Shown here piece after piece: positions 29,174 to 39,318 of a stretch of DNA of 64,000 nt. The stretch lies in the NCBI GenBank assembly GCA_016710525.1, contig JADJVQ010000010.1, positions 62,001 through 126,000 on the forward strand. The letters are read 5' to 3'. The first letter of the stretch is position 1, and each line of letters opens with the position of its first letter. The position numbers and the translations under genes are program-made. The notes beneath the pieces were generated by a model. The model did not search any database. It was given only the letters and a program-made list of their open reading frames with translations, and was not told where the DNA came from. The stretch is from Burkholderiaceae bacterium (GTDB lineage Bacteria > Pseudomonadota > Gammaproteobacteria > Burkholderiales > Burkholderiaceae_E).

Positions 29174-30745
29174 TCAAAGGGTCAGTTCGATCAGGCTGGG
29201 CCCCGGCGTGGCCAGCGACCGCGCAAACTGGTCGGCAAAGGCGGCAAGGTCGTCGGCGCGGGTGGCCGGTACGCCCATGCCGCGCGCCAGCGCAGTCCAG
29301 TCCAGCGTCGGGTTGTCCAGCGTGAGCATCTGGTTGGCGCGCGGGCCGGGCTCGCCGGCTCCGACCGCCAGCAGCTCGCCGCGCAGGATCTGGTAGCTGC
29401 GATTGGCGAATACCACCACGGTGACGTTCAGACCTTCCCGGGCCATGGTCCAGAGCGCCTGCGGGGTGTACATGCCGCTGCCGTCGCCTTCTAGAACCAC
29501 CACCCGGCGATTGGGGGCCGCAACTGCCGCCCCCACCGCCACCGGCAGCGCGTAGCCGATCGCGCCGCCGCAGCCGGTCAGCCAGTCGTGGGGAGCAGCA
29601 CCCGCTGTGGCAGCGCCAAAGGCCCGCCCGATGGTGACCGATTCATCGACCACGATGGCTTCTTCGGGCAGCAGGGCTGCCAGCACTGCCGCGATGCCCT
29701 CGGAGGTGTTCTTGCCCCCGGGCAGCGCGCCAGCGCCCGGGCGCTGGAGCTGGGCGATGCCGGCCGGGGCGATCACCGACGCGTCGAGACGATCGGCCAG
29801 GGCGGCCAGCGCGTCGCCCAGGTCCTGGTCGACCTCGGCCAGGGTGACGAATTCGCAGCCGGGCGGAGCCAGCATGCTCGGTTTGCCGGGGTAGGCGAAA
29901 AACGCCACCGGCGGCGTGGTGCCGACCAGCACCACCTTGCGAAAGCGCGCGAGTGCGGCCTGGGCCACCTCGACCACATAGGGCATGCGCGCCACCGCCA
30001 CGCGGCCGGCTCCCCGCTGAACGCGGGCCACGGCGAATTCGGACATCAGGGCGCAGCCCGTTTTCGCGGCGATCCGTCCGGCACTGACCAGTGCGCCGTC
30101 GCGCAGGGCCTTTCCGCCCAGCAGCAGCAGCGTGTCGGGTCCGGCCAGCGCAGCGGCGGCCGCCGTGACGCGGGCGGCGTCGACCTTGGGGGCGGCGGGC
30201 GGCTGGGCGCTGACGCCGGACGCGGTCGCGTCGGTTCCGGCCGAGAGCTCGCTCCAGGCCGTATCGGCCGGCAGCACGAGCGTGGCGATCTGGCCCGGCG
30301 CGGTGCGGGCGGCGGCAACCGCGGCTTTGCCGTCGCGGGCGATGTGATCGGCCGACACGCTGGTACGCACCCAGTGCGACATCGGCCGGGCGACGCCCTC
30401 GATGTCGCTGGTCAGCGGCGCGTTCAGGGGCACGTGGTAGGTGGCATGTTCGCCGACCACATTGACCACGCCCGAACGGGCCTTCTTGGCGTTGTGCAGA
30501 TTGGCCAGGCCATTGCCCAGTCCCGGTCCCAGGTGCAGCAGCGTGCTGGCCGGCTTGTCGGCGATGCGCCAGTAGCCGTCGGCGGCGCCGGTCACCACGC
30601 CTTCGAACAGGCCGAGCACACAGCGCATGCCGGCGATCCGGTCGAGCGCGGAGACAAAATGCATCTCGGACGTGCCCGGATTGGTGAAACAGACATTCAC
30701 CCCGGAATCGAGCAGGGTGTGGACCAGGCTTTCAGCACCATTCAT
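29174..30745 (-). CDS. IlvX-like thiamine-diphosphate enzyme (acetolactate-synthase fold)
   Basis: A 523-residue TPP-dependent enzyme. The activating Glu is in LGLFEGVVTGAADGY and the Mg/TPP motif is GDGSGMYTPQALWTMAREGLN...NRSYQ. The central FAD-type domain is present but lacks the usual acetolactate-synthase FAD contacts, as in the IlvX-like subgroup. These proteins resemble acetolactate synthase large subunits but have no paired small subunit and no proven role in branched-chain synthesis; a decarboxylase or carboligase is equally possible. GGAGG precedes the ATG. The Rossmann protein starts two bases after its stop. Confidence 0.82.
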   Translation of the reverse strand: MNGAESLVHTLLDSGVNVCFTNPGTSEMHFVSALDRIAGMRCVLGLFEGVVTGAADGYWRIADKPASTLLHLGPGLGNGLANLHNAKKARSGVVNVVGEHATYHVPLNAPLTSDIEGVARPMSHWVRTSVSADHIARDGKAAVAAARTAPGQIATLVLPADTAWSELSAGTDATASGVSAQPPAAPKVDAARVTAAAAALAGPDTLLLLGGKALRDGALVSAGRIAAKTGCALMSEFAVARVQRGAGRVAVARMPYVVEVAQAALARFRKVVLVGTTPPVAFFAYPGKPSMLAPPGCEFVTLAEVDQDLGDALAALADRLDASVIAPAGIAQLQRPGAGALPGGKNTSEGIAAVLAALLPEEAIVVDESVTIGRAFGAATAGAAPHDWLTGCGGAIGYALPVAVGAAVAAPNRRVVVLEGDGSGMYTPQALWTMAREGLNVTVVVFANRSYQILRGELLAVGAGEPGPRANQMLTLDNPTLDWTALARGMGVPATRADDLAAFADQFARSLATPGPSLIELTL

Positions 30746-30761
30746 CGCAGCGGCCTCCGAT

Positions 30762-30790
30762 CAAAAGGCAAAGTCGCCCGGGTGGGCGAC
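30762..30790 (-). terminator. Rho-independent terminator of the phasin gene
   Basis: On the minus strand GTCGCCC / GGGCGAC (7 bp, loop of 4) is followed by TTTGCCTTTTG. It lies about 85 bp after the phasin stop and just before the TPP-enzyme start. Confidence 0.7.
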
Positions 30791-30873
30791 CTGTGTGCTG
30801 CGATGCTACCTGCTTTTAGGCAAGCGGCGCGGCGTGGGCCCGCCGGGTGAAACCCGGCTGGCGCGCAGGGCTG

Positions 30874-31395
30874 TCAGCCCTTCTTCATGCCCGTCGCCTT
30901 GGCGACATTGGCCAGGCCGGCTTCGGCTTGTTCGGACAGTTGCTTGGTCGCTTTGAACACCTGATCGTAGGCCGCGCTGGCCGCGGTCAGCGTGGTGCGC
31001 AGCACCTGAACCGCGCCCTCGGAACCGGCCGGTGCATTCTTGGCCAGCAGTTCGACCGCGCCCATCAGCTGCTTGTTGCCATCGGCGATCTGCTTTTCGG
31101 CCATGGCGGCCAGTTCGGCGCCCGCCTTGCTGGACAGCTCGTAGAAATCCTTGGCGTAGGCGCTCAGGGCCGGCGAGGGCTTGGCCATGTCCGCCAGCAG
31201 CTTGGCCGCCTGTTGCGGGTCCTTGGCGGCCATCAGCGTCTTGAGCTGCTCGGTGGACTGGCTGAAGCTGTCGGTGGCGGCCTTCAGGTTCAATTCGGCC
31301 AGCTTCTGGAAGCTCTCGAGGGTCTTGCCCATCACGGCGCTGGAGGCACTCAGGGCTTCGGATTGCAGCTTCATCAGTTCTTCGGGGGTTTTCAT
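30874..31395 (-). CDS. Phasin (PHA granule-associated protein)
   Basis: A 173-residue amphipathic all-helical protein of the phasin_2 family. MKTPEELMKLQSEALSASS and the heptad-like helices (KTLESFQKLAELNLKAATDSFSQS, LSEQAEAGLANVAKATG) match PhaP proteins that coat polyhydroxyalkanoate granules and control their size and number. It ends in a Lys-rich GMKKG. AAGGAA precedes the ATG. Its promoter is flanked by two inverted operator-like repeats, consistent with control by a PhaR-type repressor that is not in this window. Confidence 0.92.
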   Translation of the reverse strand: MKTPEELMKLQSEALSASSAVMGKTLESFQKLAELNLKAATDSFSQSTEQLKTLMAAKDPQQAAKLLADMAKPSPALSAYAKDFYELSSKAGAELAAMAEKQIADGNKQLMGAVELLAKNAPAGSEGAVQVLRTTLTAASAAYDQVFKATKQLSEQAEAGLANVAKATGMKKG

Positions 31396-31450
31396 GGTGA
31401 TTCCTTGGACAGTCGATTCCGTTGAGGACCACTGCGCCAAGTTCTTTGAA

Positions 31451-31522
31451 ATGGTGCAGTGCACAAATCGAATTCTCCGGACTGGCAGCGCGCTGTCAAG
31501 CACTTTTTGTGCACTGCAGCAT
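31451..31522 (-). promoter_or_regulatory. Phasin promoter with paired inverted operator-like repeats
   Basis: On the minus strand TTGACA (31494-31499) is followed 17 bp later by AGAATT (31471-31476), a good -35 with a weak -10. A 20-bp element with core TGCAGTGCACAAA at 31451-31470 recurs inverted at 31503-31522 (17 of 20 matching). One copy lies upstream of the -35 and one just after the -10. That geometry suits repression by looping or by two bound dimers, as proposed for PhaR at phasin promoters. The PhaR assignment is inference. Confidence 0.6.
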
Positions 31523-31641
31523 TTTGGGTGCGGCCAAGCCAGGCGAGCCGGAGTAGTTCCGCAGTCGTATGTTCGGAGTCTCCCCGACCGAACTATTCTG
31601 CGCCTGCAAACCACACATTCGCTACTGCCGGGAGAGATCAC

Positions 31642-32610
31642 TTGAGCCGCTCGACATGGATTTCCACCTTGGCCGGTTCCGCCGCCGGCGCCTATGCGCT
31701 GCACGGACTGGTCACCGATACCGGCGCGGCCGGCTGGATCAACTATTTGCAGCAGTCGATCTTCGGTTCCTATTCGATGAAGCTGACCATGCTGGCCCTG
31801 ACCTTCGGCGTGCTGGCCGTGGTCGCCCTGGCGTGGGGGCTGGCCTCGATCGGCCGCCGCGACGAGCCTGCCCCGATACCCGCACCCCAACGGCCGACCC
31901 ACGCCGCCGCGATCATCGCCGCGCCCAGCACCTGGAAGACTTTCGCCCTGGTTTTCGCCGGGTTCACCGTGATCACCTGGGCGATCGGATTCGGTGCCCT
32001 CTGGTGGAACAACCGGGTCGACCGTGAGGATTCCGCCGCCGCCTACGAACCCGTGATCGCGTCCGATACCAATCCCATGCCGACGGCGGCGGGCTCGCAT
32101 GTGGCCCTGGGCGGGCGCCTGCTGCGTGAGCGGGTGGTCGAGTTTCGCCGCGGCAAGAGTTCGAGCCGAAGTGCAAGCTACTACCTGGTGCCGGTTGTCG
32201 CGCCGGGATGGCGTGAAGGACAGCCCGCCAGCTTCGTGATCAAAGTCGATCGGATCGAATCCCTGGCGAACCGGATCTCGCCGCAGATATCCCTGGCGAC
32301 CTCCCGGGCCCTGATGGTGCGCAATCCAGCGGAACCGACTTCCGAGCGCTGGCTGGGCCGCGTCGAAGGACAGGTGCCGGTGCCGGCCGCCCAGGAATTC
32401 AAGAAGATGGGCGTCCCGGTTGCCGAGGAGGGGCGGCTGGTTCGCTGGATCCCCTCGGCCGATGGCAAACCCGCCATCCGCGATCGATGGGCACAAGACC
32501 TCGAGGTCACCACTTACATCTGCGCTGGCCTGACCGTGCTGTACCTGCTGCTGTTCCCGCTGTTGAGCTGGTCGTCGAATCGCGCACAGCGCAAATCCAG
32601 ATCCGGGTGA
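31642..32610 (+). CDS. Multipass membrane protein, function unknown
   Basis: A 322-residue protein with four probable TM segments: near the N-terminus, LTMLALTFGVLAVVALAWGLA, FALVFAGFTVITWAIGFGALWW and YICAGLTVLYLLLFPLLSW close to the C-terminus. A hydrophilic domain of about 180 residues sits between the third and fourth. No conserved motif is recognised. The start is TTG, supported by a GGGAGAG Shine-Dalgarno; no ATG in this frame fits. It is divergent from the phasin gene. Confidence 0.75.
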   Translation: MSRSTWISTLAGSAAGAYALHGLVTDTGAAGWINYLQQSIFGSYSMKLTMLALTFGVLAVVALAWGLASIGRRDEPAPIPAPQRPTHAAAIIAAPSTWKTFALVFAGFTVITWAIGFGALWWNNRVDREDSAAAYEPVIASDTNPMPTAAGSHVALGGRLLRERVVEFRRGKSSSRSASYYLVPVVAPGWREGQPASFVIKVDRIESLANRISPQISLATSRALMVRNPAEPTSERWLGRVEGQVPVPAAQEFKKMGVPVAEEGRLVRWIPSADGKPAIRDRWAQDLEVTTYICAGLTVLYLLLFPLLSWSSNRAQRKSRSG

Positions 32611-32640
32611 CAATACGGCCTCGAATTCGACGAGGCTTCG

Positions 32641-33663
32641 ATGCACCTACAGGATACCGTCGGCTCGCCAGGGGCCCCGGATGCGCCGCGACCGGCCGCG
32701 GCGCCCCGCGGCAGCGGCAAGACCGAATACTCGGCCTATATCGAGTTCCCTCGCGACGAGTGGGCCAAGCTGCGCTCCAATACGCCGCTGACCCTGTCGG
32801 AAGAAGACCTGACCTCGCTGCGCGGTGTGACCGAGCAGGTGTCGATGGCCGATGTGGTGGACGTCTATCTGCCCCTGTCTCGCCTGCTCAATCTGCATTT
32901 CCGCTCGGCGCGCAGCCTGGGTGGCGTCAAGGACGAATTCCTGGGCCGGCTGGTCGGCAATCGACCCTACGTGATCGGCATCGCCGGCAGTGTGGCGGTG
33001 GGCAAGAGCACTTTCGCGCGGGTGCTTCAGGCTCTGCTGGGCCGCTGGCCCGATCACCCGCGGGTGGCGCTGATCACCACCGACGGTTTCCTGCACTCCA
33101 ATCGCGTGCTGCAGGAACGCGGGCTGATGCGGCGCAAAGGATTCCCTGAGAGTTACGACCGGCGCCTGATGGTCGAGTTTCTCGCCGACACCAAGGCCGG
33201 CAAACCCGAAGTGCGGGCGCCGGTGTATTCCCATCGCAGCTACGACATCCTGGATGGCGAGTGGCAGGCGGTCACCGAGCCCGACATCCTGATCTTCGAG
33301 GGCTTGAACGTGCTGCAAACCGGCAGCGTCGACCCGGGACGCACGCGCACGCCCAGCGTGATCGTCTCCGACTTCTTCGACTTTTCCATCTACGTCGACG
33401 CCGACGACGCGCACATCGAGCGCTGGTACATCGATCGGTTCCTGCTGCTGCAGCGCACGGTTTTCAGCAATCCGAACTCGTATTTCCACCACTACAAGGA
33501 TCTCTCGCAGGAAGAGGCGACCAAGGTGGCGCGCGAGATCTGGAACGACATCAACCTGGCGAATCTGCGCGAGAACATTCTTCCCACCCGCGAGCGGGCC
33601 AATGTGGTGCTGCGCAAACGGGCGGACCACACGGTGGGCGAGGTCTGGCTGCGCGAGATCTGA
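32641..33663 (+). CDS. coaA: Type I pantothenate kinase
   Basis: A 340-residue cytosolic kinase that phosphorylates pantothenate in the first committed step of CoA synthesis. Walker A is GSVAVGKS (residues 116-123), with Lys122. [22 protein letters not shown] and [19 protein letters not shown] segments match the CoaA family, which is feedback-inhibited by CoA. It begins with a Pro/Ala/Gly-rich leader of about 28 residues ([17 protein letters not shown]). Many betaproteobacteria instead use the unrelated type III enzyme CoaX, so a CoaA here is of some interest. Confidence 0.94.
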   Translation: MHLQDTVGSPGAPDAPRPAAAPRGSGKTEYSAYIEFPRDEWAKLRSNTPLTLSEEDLTSLRGVTEQVSMADVVDVYLPLSRLLNLHFRSARSLGGVKDEFLGRLVGNRPYVIGIAGSVAVGKSTFARVLQALLGRWPDHPRVALITTDGFLHSNRVLQERGLMRRKGFPESYDRRLMVEFLADTKAGKPEVRAPVYSHRSYDILDGEWQAVTEPDILIFEGLNVLQTGSVDPGRTRTPSVIVSDFFDFSIYVDADDAHIERWYIDRFLLLQRTVFSNPNSYFHHYKDLSQEEATKVAREIWNDINLANLRENILPTRERANVVLRKRADHTVGEVWLREI

Positions 33664-33774
33664 CGACGCGGCGCCGGGCGGCCAGGGCCGCTGTTCACCG
33701 TACGGGAAGGCCCGCGCCGGGGCGGCCCGTCGTTTGAACATCCGGTACCGGAGTCGGTGGCATATACTTATGCT

Positions 33775-33798
33775 GCAGCGCCGCAATTGTGGCGCTGC
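33775..33798. other. Inverted repeat upstream of fpr
   Basis: GCAGCGCC / GGCGCTGC, 8 bp, with an 8-base loop, in the 200-bp gap between coaA and fpr. There is no T tract, so it may be a 5'-UTR structure or an operator rather than a terminator. Confidence 0.4.
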
Positions 33799-33863
33799 GC
33801 CTGGCCGGCCCTGACACTGCATGTCCCGCCGGCCTGCCGTCTTCTTCTTTCCATTCCCCTGCC

Positions 33864-34640
33864 ATGTCCGCTTTTGCCACCGAGCGAGTGCTCGAAGTCC
33901 ACCACTGGAACGACACCCTGTTCAGCTTCAAAGCCACGCGCGATCCCGCGCTGCGCTTCGAGAACGGCCACTTCGTCATGGTCGGTCTGCCGGTGGACGG
34001 CAAGCCGCTGATGCGCGCCTACAGCATCGCCAGCGCCAATCACGAAGAGCACCTGGAGTTCCTGAGCATCAAGGTCCAGAACGGACCGCTCACCTCGCGG
34101 CTGCAGCACCTGCGGCCTGGCGATTCGATACTCGTCAGCCGCAAGCCCACCGGAACCCTGGTCGTCGATGACCTCAGGCCGGGACGCCATCTGTATCTGC
34201 TCGGCACGGGCACCGGCCTGGCCCCCTTCATGAGCATCATCAAGGACCCCGAGGTGTACGAGCGCTTCGACAAGGTCGTGCTGGTGCACGGCGTGCGGCA
34301 TGTCAGCGAGCTGGCGTATTCCGACTACATTCGCGGCGAACTGCCCAACAACGAGTATTTTGGCGACGTGGCCCGCGCAAAGCTGATCTATTACCCGACC
34401 GTCACTCGCGAGCCCTACGTGAACCGTGGCCGGATCACCCAGATCATCGAAAGCGGGAGTCTGGCGTCCGACATCGGTCTGCCGCCCCTGTCGCCCGACT
34501 CGGATCGCGTGATGCTGTGCGGCAGTCCGAGCATGCTGGCCGACACCTGTGCCCTGCTCGATGCGCGCGGCTTCGTGGCATCGGCTCAGCGCGGTGTGCC
34601 GGGCGACTACGTGATCGAACGCGCGTTCGTCGAGAAATAG
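33864..34640 (+). CDS. fpr: Ferredoxin-NADP(+) reductase
   Basis: A 258-residue FAD enzyme exchanging electrons between NADPH and ferredoxin or flavodoxin. FAD-binding RAYSIASANHEEHLEF and the NADP-binding YLLGTGTGLAPFMSIIKD, LVHGVRHVSELAY and VMLCGSPSMLADT segments are all present, and the C-terminus ends in an aromatic/acidic VIERAFVEK as in bacterial Fpr. The ATG at 33864 is the family start; an upstream in-frame ATG is unsupported. It may supply NADPH or ferredoxin for Fe-S and redox enzymes. Confidence 0.94.
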   Translation: MSAFATERVLEVHHWNDTLFSFKATRDPALRFENGHFVMVGLPVDGKPLMRAYSIASANHEEHLEFLSIKVQNGPLTSRLQHLRPGDSILVSRKPTGTLVVDDLRPGRHLYLLGTGTGLAPFMSIIKDPEVYERFDKVVLVHGVRHVSELAYSDYIRGELPNNEYFGDVARAKLIYYPTVTREPYVNRGRITQIIESGSLASDIGLPPLSPDSDRVMLCGSPSMLADTCALLDARGFVASAQRGVPGDYVIERAFVEK

Positions 34641-34703
34641 CGCTGGCCGCGGGCGCTGCTGCAGGTAGGATGGCGCCTCCCTTTCACGCCTGACGAGTTT
34701 GCG

Positions 34704-36296
34704 ATGCTCCACAGCCTGACCTGCCGCGGCGGCATGGTATCCGCCCCCCATCACCTCGCGGCGCAAGCCGGCGCGAACGTCCTGCGCGACGGCGGCAACG
34801 CGGTCGAAGCGATGGTGGCTGCGGCGGCGGCGATCGCGGTGGTCTATCCCCACATGAACAGCATCGGCGGCGACGGCTTCTGGCTGATTGCCGAACCGGG
34901 TCGCGAGCCGGTGGCGGTGCGCGCCTGCGGATCGGCCGCGGGGCTCGCCTCGCCGGGGTACTACACGGACCACGGTGAATCGGTCATTCCGACGCGCGGC
35001 CCCCGCGCCGCCCTGACGGTCGCCGGGGCCGTCGGCGGTTGGGCCGAGGCGCTGGCCGTGGCCGCCCCGTGGGGCGCCGCGCTGCCGCTGTCGCGCCTGC
35101 TGGCCGAGGCCCGGGATCACGCGATCGCCGGCGTGCCGGTCACCCGTTCGCAGGTGGCCTTGACGGCCGCCAAGTGGGGAGAACTCGCCGAGGTCAGCGG
35201 GTTTGCCGAAACATTCGCGCCGCGCGGTCTTCCCGCCTTGCACGACACCCTGAGCCAGCCCCGGCTGGCCGTGACGCTCGAACAGCTGGGCCGCGCCGGC
35301 CTGGACGACTTCTATCGCGGCGAGCTGGCCCGCAGCCTGGCCGCCGATCTCGAATCCGTCGGCAGCCCGCTGCGACTGGCCGATCTCCAAGGCTACCGCG
35401 CTCAGCGCGTGGCCGCTTTGTCGGTCGATCTGTCGGCCGGACGGGTATACAACCAGCCGCCGCCCACACAGGGGGTCGCGTCGCTGGCCATCCTGGGGGT
35501 GTTCGACCGTCTGGGCGTGACGCAGGGCGACGGGTTCGCCCATCTGCACGGCCTGGTGGAATCGACCAAGCGGGCCTTCTTGTGGCGCAATGCCCACGTC
35601 GGCGATCCCGAAGCGATGGCCGCCCGAGGCAGCGATCCGCTGGTCTTTCTGGCCGACGCATCGCTGGATCGGCAGGCCGCACGGATCGATCCCGCACGAG
35701 CTGCACCATGGCCGCAGACCGCGCTGCCGGGCGACACCATCTGGATGGGCGCGGCAGACGCGCAAGGTCGGGTGGTCAGCTACATCCAGAGCATCTACTG
35801 GGAGTTCGGCAGCGGCATCGTGCTGACGGAATCCGGCGTGAACTGGCAGAACCGCGGATCGAGTTTCACGCTGGCGCCGGGTCCCAACGTGCTGGTCCCG
35901 GGGCGCCAGCCCTTCCACACCTTGAATCCTGCTCTGGCGCGTCTGAAGTCGGGCGCGGTTCTGGCGTATGGGACCATGGGGGGCGAAGGTCAGCCGCAGA
36001 CCCAGGCGGCCGTGTTCACCCGTCATGCGCTGTTCGGCCAGAATCTTCAGGCGGCCATCAGCGCACCGCGCTGGCTGCTGGGGCGCACCTGGGGCGATGA
36101 TTCGACCAATCTCAAGCTGGAGTCGCGTTTCGACCCGGCACTGGTCGGGGCGTTGCGTGCGGCGGGCCATGACGTGCAGCTGGTCGGCGACTACGACGAC
36201 ATGATGGGTCACGCCGGTGCGGTGAAGGTTCACCCCAGTGGCGTGATCGAGGGCGCAACCGACCCCAGGGCTGACGGGATCTGCGCCGGGCTGTAG
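34704..36296 (+). CDS. Gamma-glutamyltransferase-family protein
   Basis: A 530-residue Ntn-hydrolase of the GGT family, which cleaves itself to expose a catalytic Thr and hydrolyses gamma-glutamyl bonds. N-terminal MVSAPHHLAAQAGANVLRDGGNAVEAM and NSIGGDGFWLI match the family. Thr345 in GDTIWMGAADAQG is the predicted nucleophile at the subunit junction, followed by SGIVLTESGVNWQNRG and MGGEGQPQTQAAVF. There is no signal peptide, unlike classical periplasmic GGT, so it is probably a cytoplasmic YwrD-like form. Possible substrates include glutathione or gamma-glutamyl amides. Confidence 0.85.
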   Translation: MLHSLTCRGGMVSAPHHLAAQAGANVLRDGGNAVEAMVAAAAAIAVVYPHMNSIGGDGFWLIAEPGREPVAVRACGSAAGLASPGYYTDHGESVIPTRGPRAALTVAGAVGGWAEALAVAAPWGAALPLSRLLAEARDHAIAGVPVTRSQVALTAAKWGELAEVSGFAETFAPRGLPALHDTLSQPRLAVTLEQLGRAGLDDFYRGELARSLAADLESVGSPLRLADLQGYRAQRVAALSVDLSAGRVYNQPPPTQGVASLAILGVFDRLGVTQGDGFAHLHGLVESTKRAFLWRNAHVGDPEAMAARGSDPLVFLADASLDRQAARIDPARAAPWPQTALPGDTIWMGAADAQGRVVSYIQSIYWEFGSGIVLTESGVNWQNRGSSFTLAPGPNVLVPGRQPFHTLNPALARLKSGAVLAYGTMGGEGQPQTQAAVFTRHALFGQNLQAAISAPRWLLGRTWGDDSTNLKLESRFDPALVGALRAAGHDVQLVGDYDDMMGHAGAVKVHPSGVIEGATDPRADGICAGL

Positions 36297-36330
36297 ATCC
36301 GGATCGCCGCGTCGGCCGATGCCGAAAGAA

Positions 36331-36354
36331 AAAAGCCCGCTCGCGCGGGCTTTT
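36331..36354. terminator. Bidirectional terminator between ggt and the atp operon
   Basis: AAAAGCCCGC, loop TCGC, GCGGGCTTTT: a 10-bp stem with an A run on the left and T run on the right. It lies between the converging GGT-family gene and atpC and can end both transcripts. Confidence 0.88.
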
Positions 36355-36409
36355 GTTCGTGCGCCTCAGTGCGCGCCGCTGTCGAAACGGCGTGCCGGGC
36401 CGAAGCGGT

Positions 36410-36832
36410 TCAGCGCTTGGTCCGCAACTTGCGAATCGCCGCGATCTGCGCCGCCATGACCGCGAACTCGCTCTGGGCACGGGCGAAGTCGATATCGGTC
36501 TTGGCGTTGGCCATTGCCTCTTCGGCCGCCTTGCGGGCGCCTTCGGCTTTGGCTTCGTCCAGGTCGTGACCGCGGATGGCGGTATCGGCCAGCACGGTCA
36601 CCCGGTTGGGCTGCACTTCAAGAATGCCGCCGGCGACGAAGACGAACTCTTCTTCGTTGGAGCCGGCCACCTTGATGCGCACCGCACCCGGGCGGATGCG
36701 GGTGATCAGCGGCGTGTGCTGCGGATAGATGCCCAGCTCGCCGGCCTCGCCGGGCAGGGCGACGAACTCGGCCTCACCCTCGAAGATCGAGGCTTCGGCA
36801 CTGACGACGTCGACGTGAATCGTGTGGGCCAT
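36410..36832 (-). CDS. atpC: ATP synthase epsilon subunit
   Basis: A 140-residue regulatory subunit of the F1 central stalk. N-terminal beta-sandwich ([35 protein letters not shown] is the family signature) and a C-terminal helical hairpin that inhibits ATP hydrolysis. Last gene of the operon, separated from atpD by 78 bp containing a hairpin. Confidence 0.95.
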   Translation of the reverse strand: MAHTIHVDVVSAEASIFEGEAEFVALPGEAGELGIYPQHTPLITRIRPGAVRIKVAGSNEEEFVFVAGGILEVQPNRVTVLADTAIRGHDLDEAKAEGARKAAEEAMANAKTDIDFARAQSEFAVMAAQIAAIRKLRTKR

Positions 36833-36848
36833 GATGTGTCCTAGCGAA

Positions 36849-36868
36849 GACCGGTGGCGACACCGGTC
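36849..36868. other. Hairpin in the atpD-atpC gap
   Basis: A perfect 8-bp inverted repeat (GACCGGTG / CACCGGTC) with a GCGA tetraloop lies in the 78-bp gap between atpD and atpC. It has no T tract, so it more likely stabilises or processes the mRNA than terminates it. Confidence 0.5.
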
Positions 36869-36910
36869 CGCACCTGCGACGCGCGACCAGCGCGCGTCCG
36901 CGGATGCGTA

Positions 36911-38326
<1,416 letters not shown>

Positions 38327-38374
38327 TTAATTTCTCGCTGCCCGCTGGCGCTGGAATGCGCGTCGCGTTCAGCC

Positions 38375-39247
38375 TCAAACCGCCGCCGCGCCCGCCACGA
38401 TCTCCGAAAGTTCTTTCGTGATCGCGGCCTGACGAGCCTTGTTGTAGGTGAGTTGCAGGTCTTCGATGACCTTCTTGGCGTTGTCGGACGCCGCCTTCAT
38501 CGCGACCATGCGAGCGCTCTGCTCGCTGGCCATGTTTTCGGCGACCGCCTGATACACCAGCGACTCGATGTAACGAACCAGAAGCTCGTCGAGCACCGCC
38601 TGCGCGTCCGGCTCGTAGAGGTAGTCCCACGAGTATTCGGCCGATGTTTCGCCCTGCAGGCGATCGGCCGTCAGGGGCAGCAGCTGCTCGATCACCGGCT
38701 CCTGCTTCATCGTGTTGATGAAACGGGTGTAGCAGATGAAGACCTGGTCGATCTCGCCGCGCGTGTACGCGTCGAGCTGGACCTTGACCGGACCGATCAG
38801 TTTTTCGAGGTGCGGGGTGTCGCCCATCTGCACCGCATGCGACACCACCTTGGCGCCGATGCGGTTCAGGAAGCCGAAGCCCTTGTTGCCGATCGCGCTG
38901 GTGATGACGGTCTCGCCGGCATTGGTCAGCTCGCGCAGCTTGGTGGTGAACGCCCGCAGGACGTTGGTGTTCAAGCCGCCGCACAGGCCCTTGTCGGCCG
39001 TGACGACGATGAACCCCGCGGCCTTCACCGAATCGTGATTGACCAGGAAGGGGTGACGGTATTCGGGATTCGCCGTCGCCAGATGGGCCGCGATATTGCG
39101 GATCTTGTCGGCATAGGGGCGCGCTTTGCGCATGCGCTCCTGGGCCTTTCGCATCTTGGACGCGGCGACCATCTCCATCGCCTTGGTGATCTTGCGCGTG
39201 TTTTGCACGCTCTTGATCTTGGTCCGGATCTCTTTGCTTCCGGGCAT
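38375..39247 (-). CDS. atpG: ATP synthase gamma subunit
   Basis: A 290-residue rotor shaft. N-terminal [30 protein letters not shown] and the C-terminal [18 protein letters not shown] coiled-coil helices are the usual signatures. Normal length. Confidence 0.97.
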   Translation of the reverse strand: MPGSKEIRTKIKSVQNTRKITKAMEMVAASKMRKAQERMRKARPYADKIRNIAAHLATANPEYRHPFLVNHDSVKAAGFIVVTADKGLCGGLNTNVLRAFTTKLRELTNAGETVITSAIGNKGFGFLNRIGAKVVSHAVQMGDTPHLEKLIGPVKVQLDAYTRGEIDQVFICYTRFINTMKQEPVIEQLLPLTADRLQGETSAEYSWDYLYEPDAQAVLDELLVRYIESLVYQAVAENMASEQSARMVAMKAASDNAKKVIEDLQLTYNKARQAAITKELSEIVAGAAAV

Positions 39248-39318
39248 CTCGGTTCCTTGTCAGGCGCCGTGGATCGGAGCGCCCCGTGGATACGGGGCAC
39301 CGCCAGCGCGGGCGCGAA

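Noticed and set aside
33775..33798. Terminator of coaA.
   Set aside because: The hairpin has no T tract and is over 100 bp past the stop, so it is left as an unassigned inverted repeat.
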